From Methylobacterium sp. CB376 (lineage in GTDB: Bacteria; Pseudomonadota; Alphaproteobacteria; Rhizobiales; Beijerinckiaceae): a DNA stretch of 64,000 nucleotides. Shown one piece after another: positions 36,713 to 45,926 of the stretch. Numbering within the stretch: the stretch's first letter is position 1; each line of letters begins with the position of its first letter. A model generated the notes under the pieces. It searched no databases and had not been told where the DNA came from. It saw nothing but the letters and a program-made list of their open reading frames with translations. A program made the translations under genes and the position numbers. The stretch spans positions 6,698,501-6,762,500 of the forward strand of contig NZ_CP121648.1 of assembly GCF_029714205.1 (NCBI RefSeq), written 5' to 3'.

Positions 36713-38148
36713 GCCGGCGCCCGCCCTCCCTGCGGCGCGGGCTGATGCTGCGGATGCTCCTGCCCACCGCAGCCCTCGCCCTCGTGCTCGGCCTCGGCGG
36801 CGCCCTCGTCATCCGGGATGTCGTCGAGACGACGCACGACCGTCTCCTCGACGGCTCCGTCCTGGCCATCGCCGAGCGCCTCGCGTTGGACGAGGACAAC
36901 GAGGTGACGGTGGACCTGCCGCGGGTGGCGCTCGGCATGCTGGAGAGCCAAGCGCATGACCGCATCTACTACAGTGTCAGCTACCAGGACCAGCTCGTCA
37001 CGGGCTACCGCGACCTGCCTCGCCCGGCCTCGGAGATGGAGCCCGGCCCGACCCGGCACTGGGACGCGGTGATGCGCGGGGCGCCCGTGCGCGTCGCCGC
37101 GCAGGCGCGGCGGGTCTACGGCAAGCCGGGCTTGGTCCTGGTTCAGGTGGCCGAGACGCGCGATGCGCGACGCACCCTGGAGGCGCGGCTGTTCGGCGGC
37201 CTGTTCGTGCTCGAAGCCGTCCTCCTGGCTCTGGTCGGGGTGCTGACGTGGCACGGGATCAGCCGCGGCCTGGCGCCCCTGGATCATCTCAGCGCCGAGA
37301 TCGACCGGCGGGCGGCGCCCGGCGCGATCAGCCTGCAGCCCCTCGACGCCTCGCGCGTGCCGGCGGAGGCCGCCGCCCCGGTGCTGGCCTTCAACACCCT
37401 GCTCGCCCGGCTGGAGCAGGTCATGGTGGCCGTGCGGCGCTTCACGGCCGACGCCTCGCATCAGATGCGAACGCCGCTCGCAGTGCTGCGCATGCATGTC
37501 GATCTCGCGCGCCGCCACGGCGTCGGCGCGAGCCCCGAAGGCCGCGCCGCGCTCGACGACATCGAGGGCGCGGCTTTGCGCCTGGAGCACCTGCTCGCCC
37601 AACTCCTCGCCCTTGCCCGCGCCGACGAGGACCCAGGCGCGCTCGTGATGACGAATCTGGATCTCGCCGAGGTCGCCGCGACGGTTCTTGCGGACCAGGT
37701 CCCGCGCGCTCTCGCCGCCGGCGTCGAGATCGAATACGAACGGCCGAGCGAAGCCGTCATGGTTCCGGGCCATGCGACCCTGGTCGGCGAGATCCTCGCC
37801 AACATCGTCGACAACGCGATCCGCTACGCCGGGGCCGGCGCCCGGGTGGTCGTGCGCGTGGCGAACGAACCGGGCGGAGCCATTGCCGAGGTTGAGGACG
37901 ACGGGCCGGGAATTGCGCCGCAGCACCGGGAGAAGGTTTTCTCGCGCTTCTATCGGGTCGCCCGGAGTGGCGGCCCGGAGGGCAGCGGCCTCGGCCTCGC
38001 CGTGGTTCGGGCCCTCGCCGACCGGATCGGTGCCGCCGTGACCCTCGGTGACGCTCGCCGAGGCGGATCGGGGCTGCTGGTCAGGATCGTCTTCCCGCCG
38101 GTCCCCATGAAATCCACCGAGACTGGCTCGAAGCAGCCGGACCCTTGA
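36709..38148 (+). CDS. sensor histidine kinase (TctE-like)
   Basis: The protein has 479 residues. Two membrane segments (LLPTAALALVLGLGGALVI and the one around LFVLEAVLLALVGVLTWHGI) bracket a periplasmic domain of about 130 residues of the 2CSK_N/TctE type. The HisKA box is RRFTADASHQMRTPLAVLRM, followed by N box NIVDNAIRYAG, and the ATP-lid DDGPGIAPQH, SGLGLAVV. It overlaps the regulator gene by four bases. TctE homologues sense tricarboxylates. The C-terminal tail after VRIVFPP is short and polar. Confidence 0.92.
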   Translation: MSRRPPSLRRGLMLRMLLPTAALALVLGLGGALVIRDVVETTHDRLLDGSVLAIAERLALDEDNEVTVDLPRVALGMLESQAHDRIYYSVSYQDQLVTGYRDLPRPASEMEPGPTRHWDAVMRGAPVRVAAQARRVYGKPGLVLVQVAETRDARRTLEARLFGGLFVLEAVLLALVGVLTWHGISRGLAPLDHLSAEIDRRAAPGAISLQPLDASRVPAEAAAPVLAFNTLLARLEQVMVAVRRFTADASHQMRTPLAVLRMHVDLARRHGVGASPEGRAALDDIEGAALRLEHLLAQLLALARADEDPGALVMTNLDLAEVAATVLADQVPRALAAGVEIEYERPSEAVMVPGHATLVGEILANIVDNAIRYAGAGARVVVRVANEPGGAIAEVEDDGPGIAPQHREKVFSRFYRVARSGGPEGSGLGLAVVRALADRIGAAVTLGDARRGGSGLLVRIVFPPVPMKSTETGSKQPDP

Positions 38149-38448
38149 CGCCGTCCCGGGCCGGCGTGGTTGACATGTCGTTCGCCCCGCTCCCACGACC
38201 GTGGGAAATCGAGGGCCCGCTTCGCGGGAGCTCGAAAGGTCCCTGCCGGATTGCAAGCGGCCAGTGCGGCGGCACCGATCGAAGGTCTGCTCCCGGCGCG
38301 TTGCCGACCCACGACCGATCGACGGCAGACCGTGCGTTCGCATCGTCCGCGGCCTGCTCGACGGGCCGCAGCGTCAAGCCTAGGATGTGAACCGAACCAA
38401 GGTGTTGCAGGGCCTATAGTTTTGTGATTCAGGGCCGTCGCTTGCCGC
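38149..38448. other. intergenic DNA with IS outer end
   Basis: No gene is supported. A segment at about 38225-38300 (GGCCAGTGCGGCGGCACCGA and TCGAAGGTCTGC) is similar to about 58918-58975. The last 60 bases are the outer end of the IS5-like element, shared with 28235-28275. Confidence 0.5.
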
Positions 38449-39270
38449 ATGCAGGCGGCGATGGCGGACCTGTTCTGGCTCTCGGACGAGCAGTGGGCGG
38501 TGATCGCACCGTCCATGCCCACAAACCAGCCCGGCCCCGAGCGCGAGGACGATCGCCGGATCATCGCCGGCATCCTGCACGTGCTCACTTCCGGATGCGC
38601 TGGCGCGATGGCCCGGCCGCGTATGGACACCCCACCACGGTCTACAACCGCTTCACCAGGTGGTCGCGGCGCGGCTTCTGGACGGCGATGCTGGCGGCCC
38701 TGGCCAAAGCCGGGTGGTCGGGCGAGGCGGCCGCCCTCCATGCGGCCTGCGTCAAAGCCCAGCGCTCGGCTCACGGGGGCAAAGGGGAGCGACAGCGCAG
38801 GCCATCGGCCCTTCGCGGGGTGGTCAGACGACCAAGATCCACGCGCTCGTCGACGTGCTCGGCCGCCCCGGTGTCCTCCTGCTGACGCCGGGCGACGCCA
38901 GCGACGGGCGGACCGCCCCGGCGGTGCTGGTCGAGGCCCCCGGCCGGAGCCGCCGCCTGATCGCCGACGACAAGGGCTGCGACGCCGATCGGCTGCGGGC
39001 TGATCTGCGGGAGAAGAGCATCACCCCAGTCATCCCCGGCACCCGCCCGGCACCCGCCCGGCACCCGCCCGGCACCCGCGCCCGCACGCGCGCGCTTCGC
39101 CACGACAAGCGCCGCTCCCGTGACCGCTGGCGCATCGAGGCCGCCTTCTGCCGTCTCAAGGACTTCCGCCGGATCGCCACCCGCGACGACGAGCTCGCCC
39201 GCAACTTCGCTTCCGCGCTCGCCCTCGCGGCTGTCGTCGCGTTCTGGTGCCGATTGAGTCCTGACCCTGG
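38386..39270 (+). mobile_element. IS5-family insertion sequence with broken transposase
   Basis: Transposase sequence starts at 38449 (MQAAMADLFWLSDEQWAVIA). It needs a frame change near 38597 to reach GHPTTVYNRFTRWSRRGFW and another near 38785 to reach GQTTKIHALVDVLGRPGV, LIADDKGCDADRLRADLRE and SRDRWRIEAAFCRLKDFRRI. So the DDE transposase is not made as one chain. A run of CCCGGCACCCG repeats at about 39038-39080 adds a local expansion. The right end (GTTCTGGTGCCGATTGAGTC) matches the end of the related copy at about 60520. The family call rests on the sequence pattern of IS427-like IS5 elements. Confidence 0.85.
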
Positions 39271-39465
39271 CACAGCTTGCATGAGACGCGGGCCTGACCG
39301 GCAGCCCTGATCACGCTCGACCGGGCAGGGAGAAACCCGGGCCCGCGCCTCACCACTTGATCACGAGCCCGCCCATGCCAGCCGCGCTGCCGATCATCTA
39401 CGCCTTCCTGCAGGACGGGCCGTCCCGCGCCTGGGCACTGCGCGACGTGGCGGGATAGACCGCGA

Positions 39466-39708
39466 TCACGCCAAGCTGTCGAGATCGACCCGGGCTTGCT
39501 TTCGGGAAGCCAGGGCACCTCTAAACCATTCTGGCATCGGCAGAGTCTTGCGCTCGGCAGCCCATATTTCCTTAATGGCTTCCTGAACACGATTAAGGTC
39601 TTTTGAGAAAAACTCGAGAGACTGAGGCCCGGGAATTGCCTCTCGCGCAGTAAAAATCCCATTCTCTTGCCGAATGTAGTGTGCGCAGTAGATTGAATCT
39701 CGCTTCAT
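39466..39708 (-). CDS. small hypothetical protein
   Basis: Eighty residues from an ATG at 39708 with AAGGA close upstream. The composition is normal, not high-GC noise (YCAHYIRQENGIFTAREAIP, LNRVQEAIKEIWAAERKTLP), and the DNA is AT-richer than neighbours. No motif is recognised. It sits between the IS5-like element and the oxlT terminator, so it may be part of an acquired segment. Confidence 0.55.
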   Translation of the reverse strand: MKRDSIYCAHYIRQENGIFTAREAIPGPQSLEFFSKDLNRVQEAIKEIWAAERKTLPMPEWFRGALASRKQARVDLDSLA

Positions 39709-39750
39709 TCCTTAATTCTCCCGCCACATTGGCAACGGCGCTCAACGAGA

Positions 39751-39776
39751 AAGGGTCTGGACGTGTCCAGGCCCTT
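39751..39776 (-). terminator. Rho-independent terminator of oxlT
   Basis: AAGGGTCTGGAC, two bases, then GTCCAGGCCCTT form a 12-bp stem with one mismatch. Read on the minus strand it is followed by TTTCTCGTT. It lies 38 bases after the oxlT stop. Confidence 0.8.
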
Positions 39777-39814
39777 CCCGTTGCTTGCTCGTGCCTACGA
39801 TTGCCCGGAGGCTG

Positions 39815-41128
39815 TCAGGCGACCGCGACCTTGGTGCCGGCCGGCAACTCCGCATCGGTCTGCGCATTGGTGACGACGCGCTTGCGCCAAGGCTTCAGCA
39901 CCGCGATGGCGAGGATCGAAGCCAGGATGTTGGCTCCGGCCGCCGCGAGAAATACGCCGTCCCAATTGCCCGTGCTCTGCTGCAGGTAGTTGGCGAACGG
40001 CACGAGCAGCGCCGCAGTCCCCTTTGCCGTGTAGAGCAGCCCGGCGTTCGTCGCCGCGAACTTGGAGCCGAACGTGTCGGTGCAGGTCGAGGGGAATAGC
40101 GAGTAGATTTCACCCCAGGCAAAGAACACGAAGCCCGACAGGAGGACGAACCACAGCGGATCATGTCCCCACAGGTACAGCATGTAGATGCCAAACCCCT
40201 CCATGGCGAAGGCGATGAACATCGTGTTCTCGCGACCGATCTTGTCCGAGACCCAGCCGAAGAAGGGACGGGTCAGACCGTTGAGCACGCGGTCGATCGT
40301 CGCCGCAAAGGTGATGGCCACCATCGTAACACCGAGGATCGTCACCGGCACCTTGTCGACGTGGATATCGGCCGCGATTGGCTTCAGGTTCGCGGTGATC
40401 ATGAGGCCGCCTGCGCCGACGATGACGAACATGAAGTACATCAGCCAGAAAATCGGCTGACGAACCACTTCACTGGGCGTGTAGTTGCGCCGAGATTGGA
40501 GATTGGCGGTGCTCGTCACCTCCGGAACTTGGCCCTTGCGCGGAGACGCCAGGAAGAAGGCGAGGGCGGCAACGATCACGCCCTGACCAATGCCGAAGTT
40601 GAGGAAGGCAGCTTGGAAGCCCTTGTCGGCAATCATCCACTGAATAGGCGCCACCGTGAGCGCCGAGCCGGCGCCGAAGCCTGCTGCGGTGATACCGGCG
40701 GCCAGACCACGCTTGTCCGGGAACCACTTCAGGGCATTGCCCACGCAGGTTCCGTAGACGGCGCCAGCTCCCAGACCCGCGATGACCTGACCAACGTAGA
40801 ACATGTTGAGGCCTGTCGCGTAAGCGTTGATCACCCAGCCGACGCCGCAGAGCACGCCACCGAACAGGACCACGATCTTCGGGCCGTACTTGTCGACGAA
40901 CCAGCCCTCGACGGGCACGAGCCAGGTCTCGAACAGGACAAAAAGGGTGAAAGCCCATTGGATCGCGGCGCGATCGAAGCCGAATGTTTTCTGGATTTCG
41001 GGTACGAAGAAAGTCCAGCCGTACTGCAGGTTGGCGATCATGACCATGCAGACGACGCCAAGCACCAGCTGCATCCAGCGATAGCTGTCAGATACTCTGT
41101 TGGTAGTTATGGGTGTAGAGGTCGGCAT
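39815..41128 (-). CDS. oxlT: oxalate:formate antiporter, MFS
   Basis: ATG at 41128 behind GAGGAAAC; 437 residues, twelve membrane helices. The OxlT-type signatures are strong: NLQYGWTFFVPEIQKTFGFD, the DKYGPK loop, VIAGLGAGAVYGTCVGNALK, WFPDKRGLAAGITAAGFGAG, and WGEIYSLFPSTCTDTFGSKF. OxlT imports oxalate in exchange for formate, feeding oxalate breakdown by formyl-CoA transferase and oxalyl-CoA decarboxylase, which are not in this window. Methylobacterium species are known oxalate users. The gene appears to be a single transcription unit with its own terminator. Confidence 0.93.
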   Translation of the reverse strand: MPTSTPITTNRVSDSYRWMQLVLGVVCMVMIANLQYGWTFFVPEIQKTFGFDRAAIQWAFTLFVLFETWLVPVEGWFVDKYGPKIVVLFGGVLCGVGWVINAYATGLNMFYVGQVIAGLGAGAVYGTCVGNALKWFPDKRGLAAGITAAGFGAGSALTVAPIQWMIADKGFQAAFLNFGIGQGVIVAALAFFLASPRKGQVPEVTSTANLQSRRNYTPSEVVRQPIFWLMYFMFVIVGAGGLMITANLKPIAADIHVDKVPVTILGVTMVAITFAATIDRVLNGLTRPFFGWVSDKIGRENTMFIAFAMEGFGIYMLYLWGHDPLWFVLLSGFVFFAWGEIYSLFPSTCTDTFGSKFAATNAGLLYTAKGTAALLVPFANYLQQSTGNWDGVFLAAAGANILASILAIAVLKPWRKRVVTNAQTDAELPAGTKVAVA

Positions 41129-41129
41129 T

Positions 41130-42129
41130 GTTGTTTCCTCGATTGTTGCGATGTCTTTTATTGTTGTTGCTTGACAGATTCGGGGGAGACAAGCCCCACA
41201 GGTGGGCGGCAGACCTGGACAGTGTTCAGCCAGACCGGCTGTTGGTGGTGGCTGCCGAGACAAGGGCGAAGTTGCTTGCCGACTATCGCGTTCGATCGGG
41301 TCGGCTTGGTCAAGTGAGGTGTCGCAAGCGACGGTCAGGCCGAGCTGGCAACGGCCCGTAGCTTCAGCCTGCTTCTGATATATTGTATACCAGCATCGCT
41401 GCGAATCCGGCGCTCGTCAAGAGCATGCTGCATTTTTTTGCTCCTGCACCGGTAAGCCGCTCGCCGGAGAATGCACGATGGTGCAGCCACGCTGGTGCAG
41501 CAAAGCGGTATCCTCGGTCGCGCGCAGGGCGTGGGGCTGCCGCGAGAATGTCGACACGGGCGACGTCGCCCAGCCTTCTCGCGATCGACGTGGCCGTGCG
41601 ATCCCGTCCGTGCCCGTCGCGCAAGTCCAGCACGGGCGTCCCGCAGGCGGGGCGACCTGCATGATACGGAAGGGCACAGTGGGGGGACGGGTCGGGCCGT
41701 CAGCCTCGTCATGTCCGCTGTCATCCGACATCCGGTTGATTGCTTCGCAATGCGGATGTCGGCGTCGCTCAGGCGCCGCGCGGGCTTGTGATCCGGTTGA
41801 TGGCTTCGCCGTCTCCCATTTCGGCCATGCGGATGTCGGCTTCGCTCAGGCGCCGCGCTCAGGCGCCGCGCCTGAGCGAAGCCCCAATCCGCCATCCCGA
41901 AGGGATCGAGCGGATTTGGTATGACGCCTGCTTGAGACCCTCCTCGGCCATGGGGAGGTCCACGCGCAGGCAAACTCATCGACTTGAACGACCGGGTCCG
42001 GCTCATGTGGGACGACGACGTACAGGGGCGACGGCCGGAATGAGGACCGTTGCCTATCGCGTCCTCAATTGATCCCCTGCGCGGGCAGCGCTGGCACCGG
42101 TAACCCAGCGCGACGGTCTGGCTGCGGCG
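41130..42129. other. long intergenic stretch, probably decayed
   Basis: No gene is firmly supported in about 1 kb. It contains modular repeat copy 8. A minus-strand frame at 41364-41633 (89 residues, ATSIARRLGDVARVDILAAA) has somewhat protein-like composition but no recognisable family or ribosome-binding site and may be a gene relic. Confidence 0.45.
41721..41925 (-). repeat. modular repeat, copy 8 (compound, palindrome missing)
   Basis: Two reversed end modules in tandem (GGTTGATTGCTTCGCAATGC and GGTTGATGGCTTCGCCGTCT), each leading to TCGCTCAGGCGCCGCG. Then comes a CGCCTGAGCGAAGCCCCAAT segment ending AATCCGCCATCCCGAAGGGA, the same ending as in copy 4. Confidence 0.8.
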
Positions 42130-42915
42130 TCACAGTGACACGATTGTGCTGGCGGCCAGGTAGATGCCGAGCACGAGCAGCGCGATCAGGAACCACCGTC
42201 GGAACCCCTCCGGGTCCAGCCGCTGGCGGACCACTTGGCCCACGAACATGCCCGCGAAGGCAGTTCCCATGGCGACAAGCCCGGGCAGGGCGGTCGAGGC
42301 GTTGAGAAGGCCCACGCTCGTGAGATTGAACGCCTGCGCGAAGGTTGCCACCGTGAAGAATACGCCGAGCGCCTGCACCAGCTCGTCTTTCTCCAGGCCG
42401 ATCGACTGCAAGTACGGCATCGACGGAATGACCTGAATGCCGGTGGCGGCTGAGATCACACCCGTGAGAAGGCCGACAATGCCGCCGACCCATTTCTCAT
42501 TCCGGGGTGCTGTCCGGATCTGCAGTCGCGTCAGCCCGAGCCCAGCATAGATCACCAGCAGGAGCCCTAGCACGATCGTGGCGTAGCGCGCGTAGGGGCC
42601 CGCCATCAACGCGCCGGCTCCCCAGATCGCGACGCCGGTCCCGAGGAGCAGCGGCCACAGCCTGCGCAGAATGCTGCCCAGGTACGGCCCGGCGAAGGTC
42701 TGCCAGATGTTGGTGACGATGGCGGGCACGATAACGATGGTCAGGGCCTGCAGCGGCGTCATTGCGACAGCGAGTAGGCCCATCGACACTGTCGGCAGCC
42801 CGAGGCCGATTACGCCCTTCACGAAGCCGGCAATGCCGAATACGGCGGCGATGAGGAAGAGCATGGTGGAGAGCCCGGCTGAAGGTCCTGACGCGCGACC
42901 CAAATTCCACGTCAT
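42130..42915 (-). CDS. TauE/SafE (TSUP) family membrane permease
   Basis: The protein has 261 residues and seven or eight hydrophobic helices. The TSUP pattern is clear: FGIAGFVKGVIGLGLPTVSM (the FxGFxxGxxGxG-like first helix), then VIVPAIVTNIWQTFAGPYLG, and the second half GIVGLLTGVISAATGIQVIP. This family exports or imports small sulfur compounds and organic acids. Neither start (42915 or 42864, MLFLIAAV) has a good ribosome-binding site; I keep the longer one. It is not obviously linked to neighbours. Confidence 0.85.
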   Translation of the reverse strand: MTWNLGRASGPSAGLSTMLFLIAAVFGIAGFVKGVIGLGLPTVSMGLLAVAMTPLQALTIVIVPAIVTNIWQTFAGPYLGSILRRLWPLLLGTGVAIWGAGALMAGPYARYATIVLGLLLVIYAGLGLTRLQIRTAPRNEKWVGGIVGLLTGVISAATGIQVIPSMPYLQSIGLEKDELVQALGVFFTVATFAQAFNLTSVGLLNASTALPGLVAMGTAFAGMFVGQVVRQRLDPEGFRRWFLIALLVLGIYLAASTIVSL

Positions 42916-43166
42916 AGCGCGGGGCGCCGTAGATTGATGCAGCGAACGACCATCATCCTGGCAGGCTCATGGACGGTCGGCTGCAGCAGAGCATGGCCGA
43001 TTGCGGCCCGTCCGCTTCGGGGTCCCTGGCCAGGGTAAGCGGACGTTCGAGGCGGCTCCGGCGAAGGCCTCGGAGTGACCCTTCGCGGACATTTGGCTTG
43101 CCGCCTCCGAAGGTCCGGATGGGGTGGGAAGCGGCTGCTCCCTGATAGTGCGCGGAGGGTCCGAGC

Positions 43167-43613
43167 TCACCGCCGGATCAGGATGACGCCGCCGATCAAG
43201 AGAGCGATCCCAATCAACCGCGGTGGGTCGATCGCACGCTGGGCGAGGCCCATCCATCCGAAGTGGTCCGCCGTCACCGAGGCGAGCATCTGGCCGGTGA
43301 CGAGGAGCGCGATGAATGTCGCGGCCCCGAGTTGCGGCACAAGGAAGATCGCGAGGCCGATGAAGATCGCCCCGAACAGGCCACCGCTCCATGTCCACCA
43401 CGGGATGCGGGTCGCGACGCCCGCCGCGGGGACCGGATCGCGCAGGGCAAGGGCGAGCAATGCCATGCAAGCCACTCCGACCGCGTAGCTCGCGAAACCG
43501 GACCACGCGGCCGAGTTGAGAGACGCGCGCAGGTTCGCGTTTAGCACCTGCTGGACGACGATGCTGACCCCCGCTGCGATGGCAAGGGCCGAGGGGAGTA
43601 GGACGTGGAGCAT
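43167..43613 (-). CDS. YdcZ-family (DUF606) DMT transporter
   Basis: 148 residues, five membrane helices, as in the five-TM YdcZ/DUF606 family: LLPSALAIAAGVSIVVQQVL, then WWTWSGGLFGAIFIGLAIFL, and LGAATFIALLVTGQMLASV with DHFGWMGL. These proteins probably dimerise. It is divergent from a LysR gene 115 bp away, the usual layout for a regulator and its target exporter. A second YdcZ paralogue lies at 51155-51601. Confidence 0.88.
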   Translation of the reverse strand: MLHVLLPSALAIAAGVSIVVQQVLNANLRASLNSAAWSGFASYAVGVACMALLALALRDPVPAAGVATRIPWWTWSGGLFGAIFIGLAIFLVPQLGAATFIALLVTGQMLASVTADHFGWMGLAQRAIDPPRLIGIALLIGGVILIRR

Positions 43614-43727
43614 GATCTTCAGACAGTCTCAGGCGCGACTTCGGCGCACCGCGGGTGGGCACATTGACAACCACCATTCACCCATGCCGTCAAATGCCCT
43701 GATCTGACTTCTCGATGCACGCGGGGC

Positions 43728-44636
43728 ATGATGAACCCAGCCCATCTCGACCTCTTCCGCGCCGTGCTGCGTCACGGCGGGATGACGAGGGCGGCTGCCG
43801 CCCTCGGCGTCGGCCAACCGCACGTGAGCCGCGCCATCGCGCAGCTTGAGGCCGACCTCGGCTTCGCTCTCTTCGTCCGCGGTCATGGCAGCGCGTCGCC
43901 GACCCCGGAGGGAGAAGCCTTCGCGCGTGAGGTCGAACGCACCTGCGCCGGGCTCGAACACCTGCACCACGCCGCGCGCCAGATCCGGGACCTCGGCACC
44001 GGGCCGCTGCGCGTGGCCTGTCAGCCCTCCCTGGCGGCCCGCCTGCTGCCGCGCGCCATCCGGCGGTTGAGCGCCGAGCATCCAGGTGCGCGGGTCGCGC
44101 TCCACGTGCCGAGCCCCGACACGATCTGGTCCTGGGCCTCCTCGGGGCAGTGTGACATCGGCCTCGTTCGGCCCCGTCCAGGCTACGCGGGGGTGACGGG
44201 CGAGCCCTTCCTGACGGTCGAGGCAGTCTGCGCGCTGCGGCGGGACCACGCCCTGAGCCGCAAGCGGGTGATCACGGCGCACGACCTCGCGGGCGAACCC
44301 ATGGTGGCGGGCGGTCCCGGTATGTTCCAGCAGGCCATCGAAGACACCTTCGCGCGGGCGGGCATCGAACTGCGTTCGGTCTTGATGGCTCAATACACCG
44401 CTGCGCGGTGCGGCCTCGTGGCGGAAGGTCTGGGCGTCGCCATCGTCGATCCGATCCCTGCACGTGATCTCGTCGGCCTACCGATCGTGTTGCGGCCGTT
44501 TCGGCCGCGCGTGCTCATTGAGACGCTACTGATCCGACCGGCCGGACGACCGCCGGGTCACCTCGTTGAACGTCTCATCGGCTTTCTGCACTCGGAGCGG
44601 GATGCGCTCTCTTTCCGAGCAGCAACATCCGAGTAG
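43728..44636 (+). CDS. LysR-family transcriptional regulator
   Basis: The protein has 302 residues. The N-terminal winged helix-turn-helix is typical (LDLFRAVLRHGGMTRAAAAL, GVGQPHVSRAIAQLEADLG), and a type-2 periplasmic-binding effector domain follows (TGPLRVACQPSLAARLLPRA, DIGLVRPRPGYAGV, GLGVAIVDPIPARDL). Its divergent placement suggests it controls the YdcZ transporter. The effector is unknown. ATG at 43731 is an equal alternative start. Confidence 0.92.
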   Translation: MMNPAHLDLFRAVLRHGGMTRAAAALGVGQPHVSRAIAQLEADLGFALFVRGHGSASPTPEGEAFAREVERTCAGLEHLHHAARQIRDLGTGPLRVACQPSLAARLLPRAIRRLSAEHPGARVALHVPSPDTIWSWASSGQCDIGLVRPRPGYAGVTGEPFLTVEAVCALRRDHALSRKRVITAHDLAGEPMVAGGPGMFQQAIEDTFARAGIELRSVLMAQYTAARCGLVAEGLGVAIVDPIPARDLVGLPIVLRPFRPRVLIETLLIRPAGRPPGHLVERLIGFLHSERDALSFRAATSE

Positions 44637-44959
44637 GACCTGATGCACAGCGGGGCAGGGTCCGCAAAGGGTCGAGGCTGTGTGGAAACGCAAAGGCGGC
44701 AGAAGGATCTTCCCTCGATAACCCTGGGCAGCGCCGGAATAGGCACCCAGCTGACATCTCGGCCGCCATCCAGGATGCTCGGATAACGGCTGTGTAGAAG
44801 ATTATTCTCCGATTTCGGAGCGCGCCTGAGTTTTCACACGGCCTCGACCCCAAGCGGACGTTGAAGCCGCTACCGACGAAGGTTTGCTTGGGGGTGGCCA
44901 GCGGAAGTTCGATGTCTGGAGGCAAGGTCAGCCGATACCGTGCCGAACCCGGACCCGAG
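44637..44959. other. intergenic region between convergent genes
   Basis: No gene is supported in 323 bases. A small hairpin (CTCCGATTTCGGAG, 44817-44830) might end the minus-strand transcript. The stretch AAGCGGACGTTGAAGCCGCT (about 44855) has a diverged relative at about 43036 (AAGCGGACGTTCGAGGCGGC), so both gaps may contain the same old repeat. Confidence 0.45.
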
Positions 44960-45856
44960 TCAGAACTCGACTGAGTCACTCGGGTGCGCGACCCGCTGTT
45001 TCAGAGCATCGGACATCGGGAAGTTCAGGTTCTCGTTGCGGGGCGGGATCGGGCTCTCGAACCACTTGGCGTAGAGCCTGGTGAACGCTCCTGAGGCCAT
45101 CATGTCCTTCAGGACGCCATCCGCAAGCGCCTTGAGTTCCACGTCGTCCCTGGGCAACATCAGACCGTACGGCACCAAGGTGTAGGTTTCGGGCAGGAAG
45201 GCGAAGGCGGCGGGATCGGGTGTGCGAGCCTTCAGGCTGGCGAGCAAGATGTCATCCTCCATGAAAGCCGCGGCACGCCCACTCTGAAGCGTCAGCATGG
45301 ACTCGCCGTGATCCTTGGCCTGGATGACGTTGAAAGTGCCGCCCTTGGCCTTGATGCCAAACGCGAAGCCGACCGCGTTCGAGCCCTGCGTGGCGACGAC
45401 GGTTTTGCCGTCGAGATCCTTCACATCGTGTATGCCGGATGAGACCTTGGTCAACCACCGGGCCGATGACACGAAGATCGCGACCGTGAAGGCGACCTGC
45501 TTGAGCCGGGCGACGCTGCTGGACGTGGCGCCGCACTCCATGTCGATGGTCCCGTTCTGGATGAGCGGGATGCGATTGGTGGAGTCGACCGGCTGGAGCT
45601 TGACCGCAAGGGTGTCGAGCTTGAGGTCACTTTTGATCTTGGCCACGACCTGAGCGCACAGGTCGAGGGAGAAGCCGACCGGCTTCTGGTCCGTACCGAG
45701 ATACGAGAACGGGATCGAAGCCTCGCGATAGCCGAGTGTCACGCTGCCGTTGCTTTTGATCTTCGTCAGCGTCGGGCTCTCCGCGGAGGCCACGGTCGTG
45801 GCGAAGCTGAGGACGAGCGCGCAGGACACTCGTCTGAAAACGCGACCTGGGACCAT
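44960..45856 (-). CDS. amino-acid ABC-type substrate-binding protein (glutamate/aspartate-like)
   Basis: ATG at 45856 is chosen because GAGGAG sits at the right distance; a second ATG is two codons upstream. 298 residues with signal peptide (VSCALVLSFATTVASAES). The SBP_bac_3 pattern is clear: VTLGYREASIPFSYLGTDQK, PVGFSLDLCAQVV, IQNGTIDMECGATSSS, MLPRDDVELKALADGVLKDM. No permease or ATPase follows, so it is an orphan. It is 70 bp after a class V aminotransferase gene on the same strand and may be co-transcribed with it, suggesting an amino acid as shared substrate. Confidence 0.9.
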   Translation of the reverse strand: MVPGRVFRRVSCALVLSFATTVASAESPTLTKIKSNGSVTLGYREASIPFSYLGTDQKPVGFSLDLCAQVVAKIKSDLKLDTLAVKLQPVDSTNRIPLIQNGTIDMECGATSSSVARLKQVAFTVAIFVSSARWLTKVSSGIHDVKDLDGKTVVATQGSNAVGFAFGIKAKGGTFNVIQAKDHGESMLTLQSGRAAAFMEDDILLASLKARTPDPAAFAFLPETYTLVPYGLMLPRDDVELKALADGVLKDMMASGAFTRLYAKWFESPIPPRNENLNFPMSDALKQRVAHPSDSVEF

Positions 45857-45926
45857 GGCCATTCTCCTCTCGATGAGTGCAGCCCCCTTCCGGGCGCCGT
45901 GCTGGGGGTGGGGACGCTCTGGCGGG

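Noticed and set aside
39038..39085. Possible CRISPR-like short repeats (CCCGGCACCCG)
   Set aside because: The units are about 10 bp without spacers and lie inside the decayed IS5 transposase, so this is a simple tandem expansion. I saw no CRISPR array anywhere in the window.
39300..39465. Short frame beginning MPAALPIIYAFLQDGPSRAW
   Set aside because: It stops after about 27 codons and has no partner similarity; probably debris beside the IS element.
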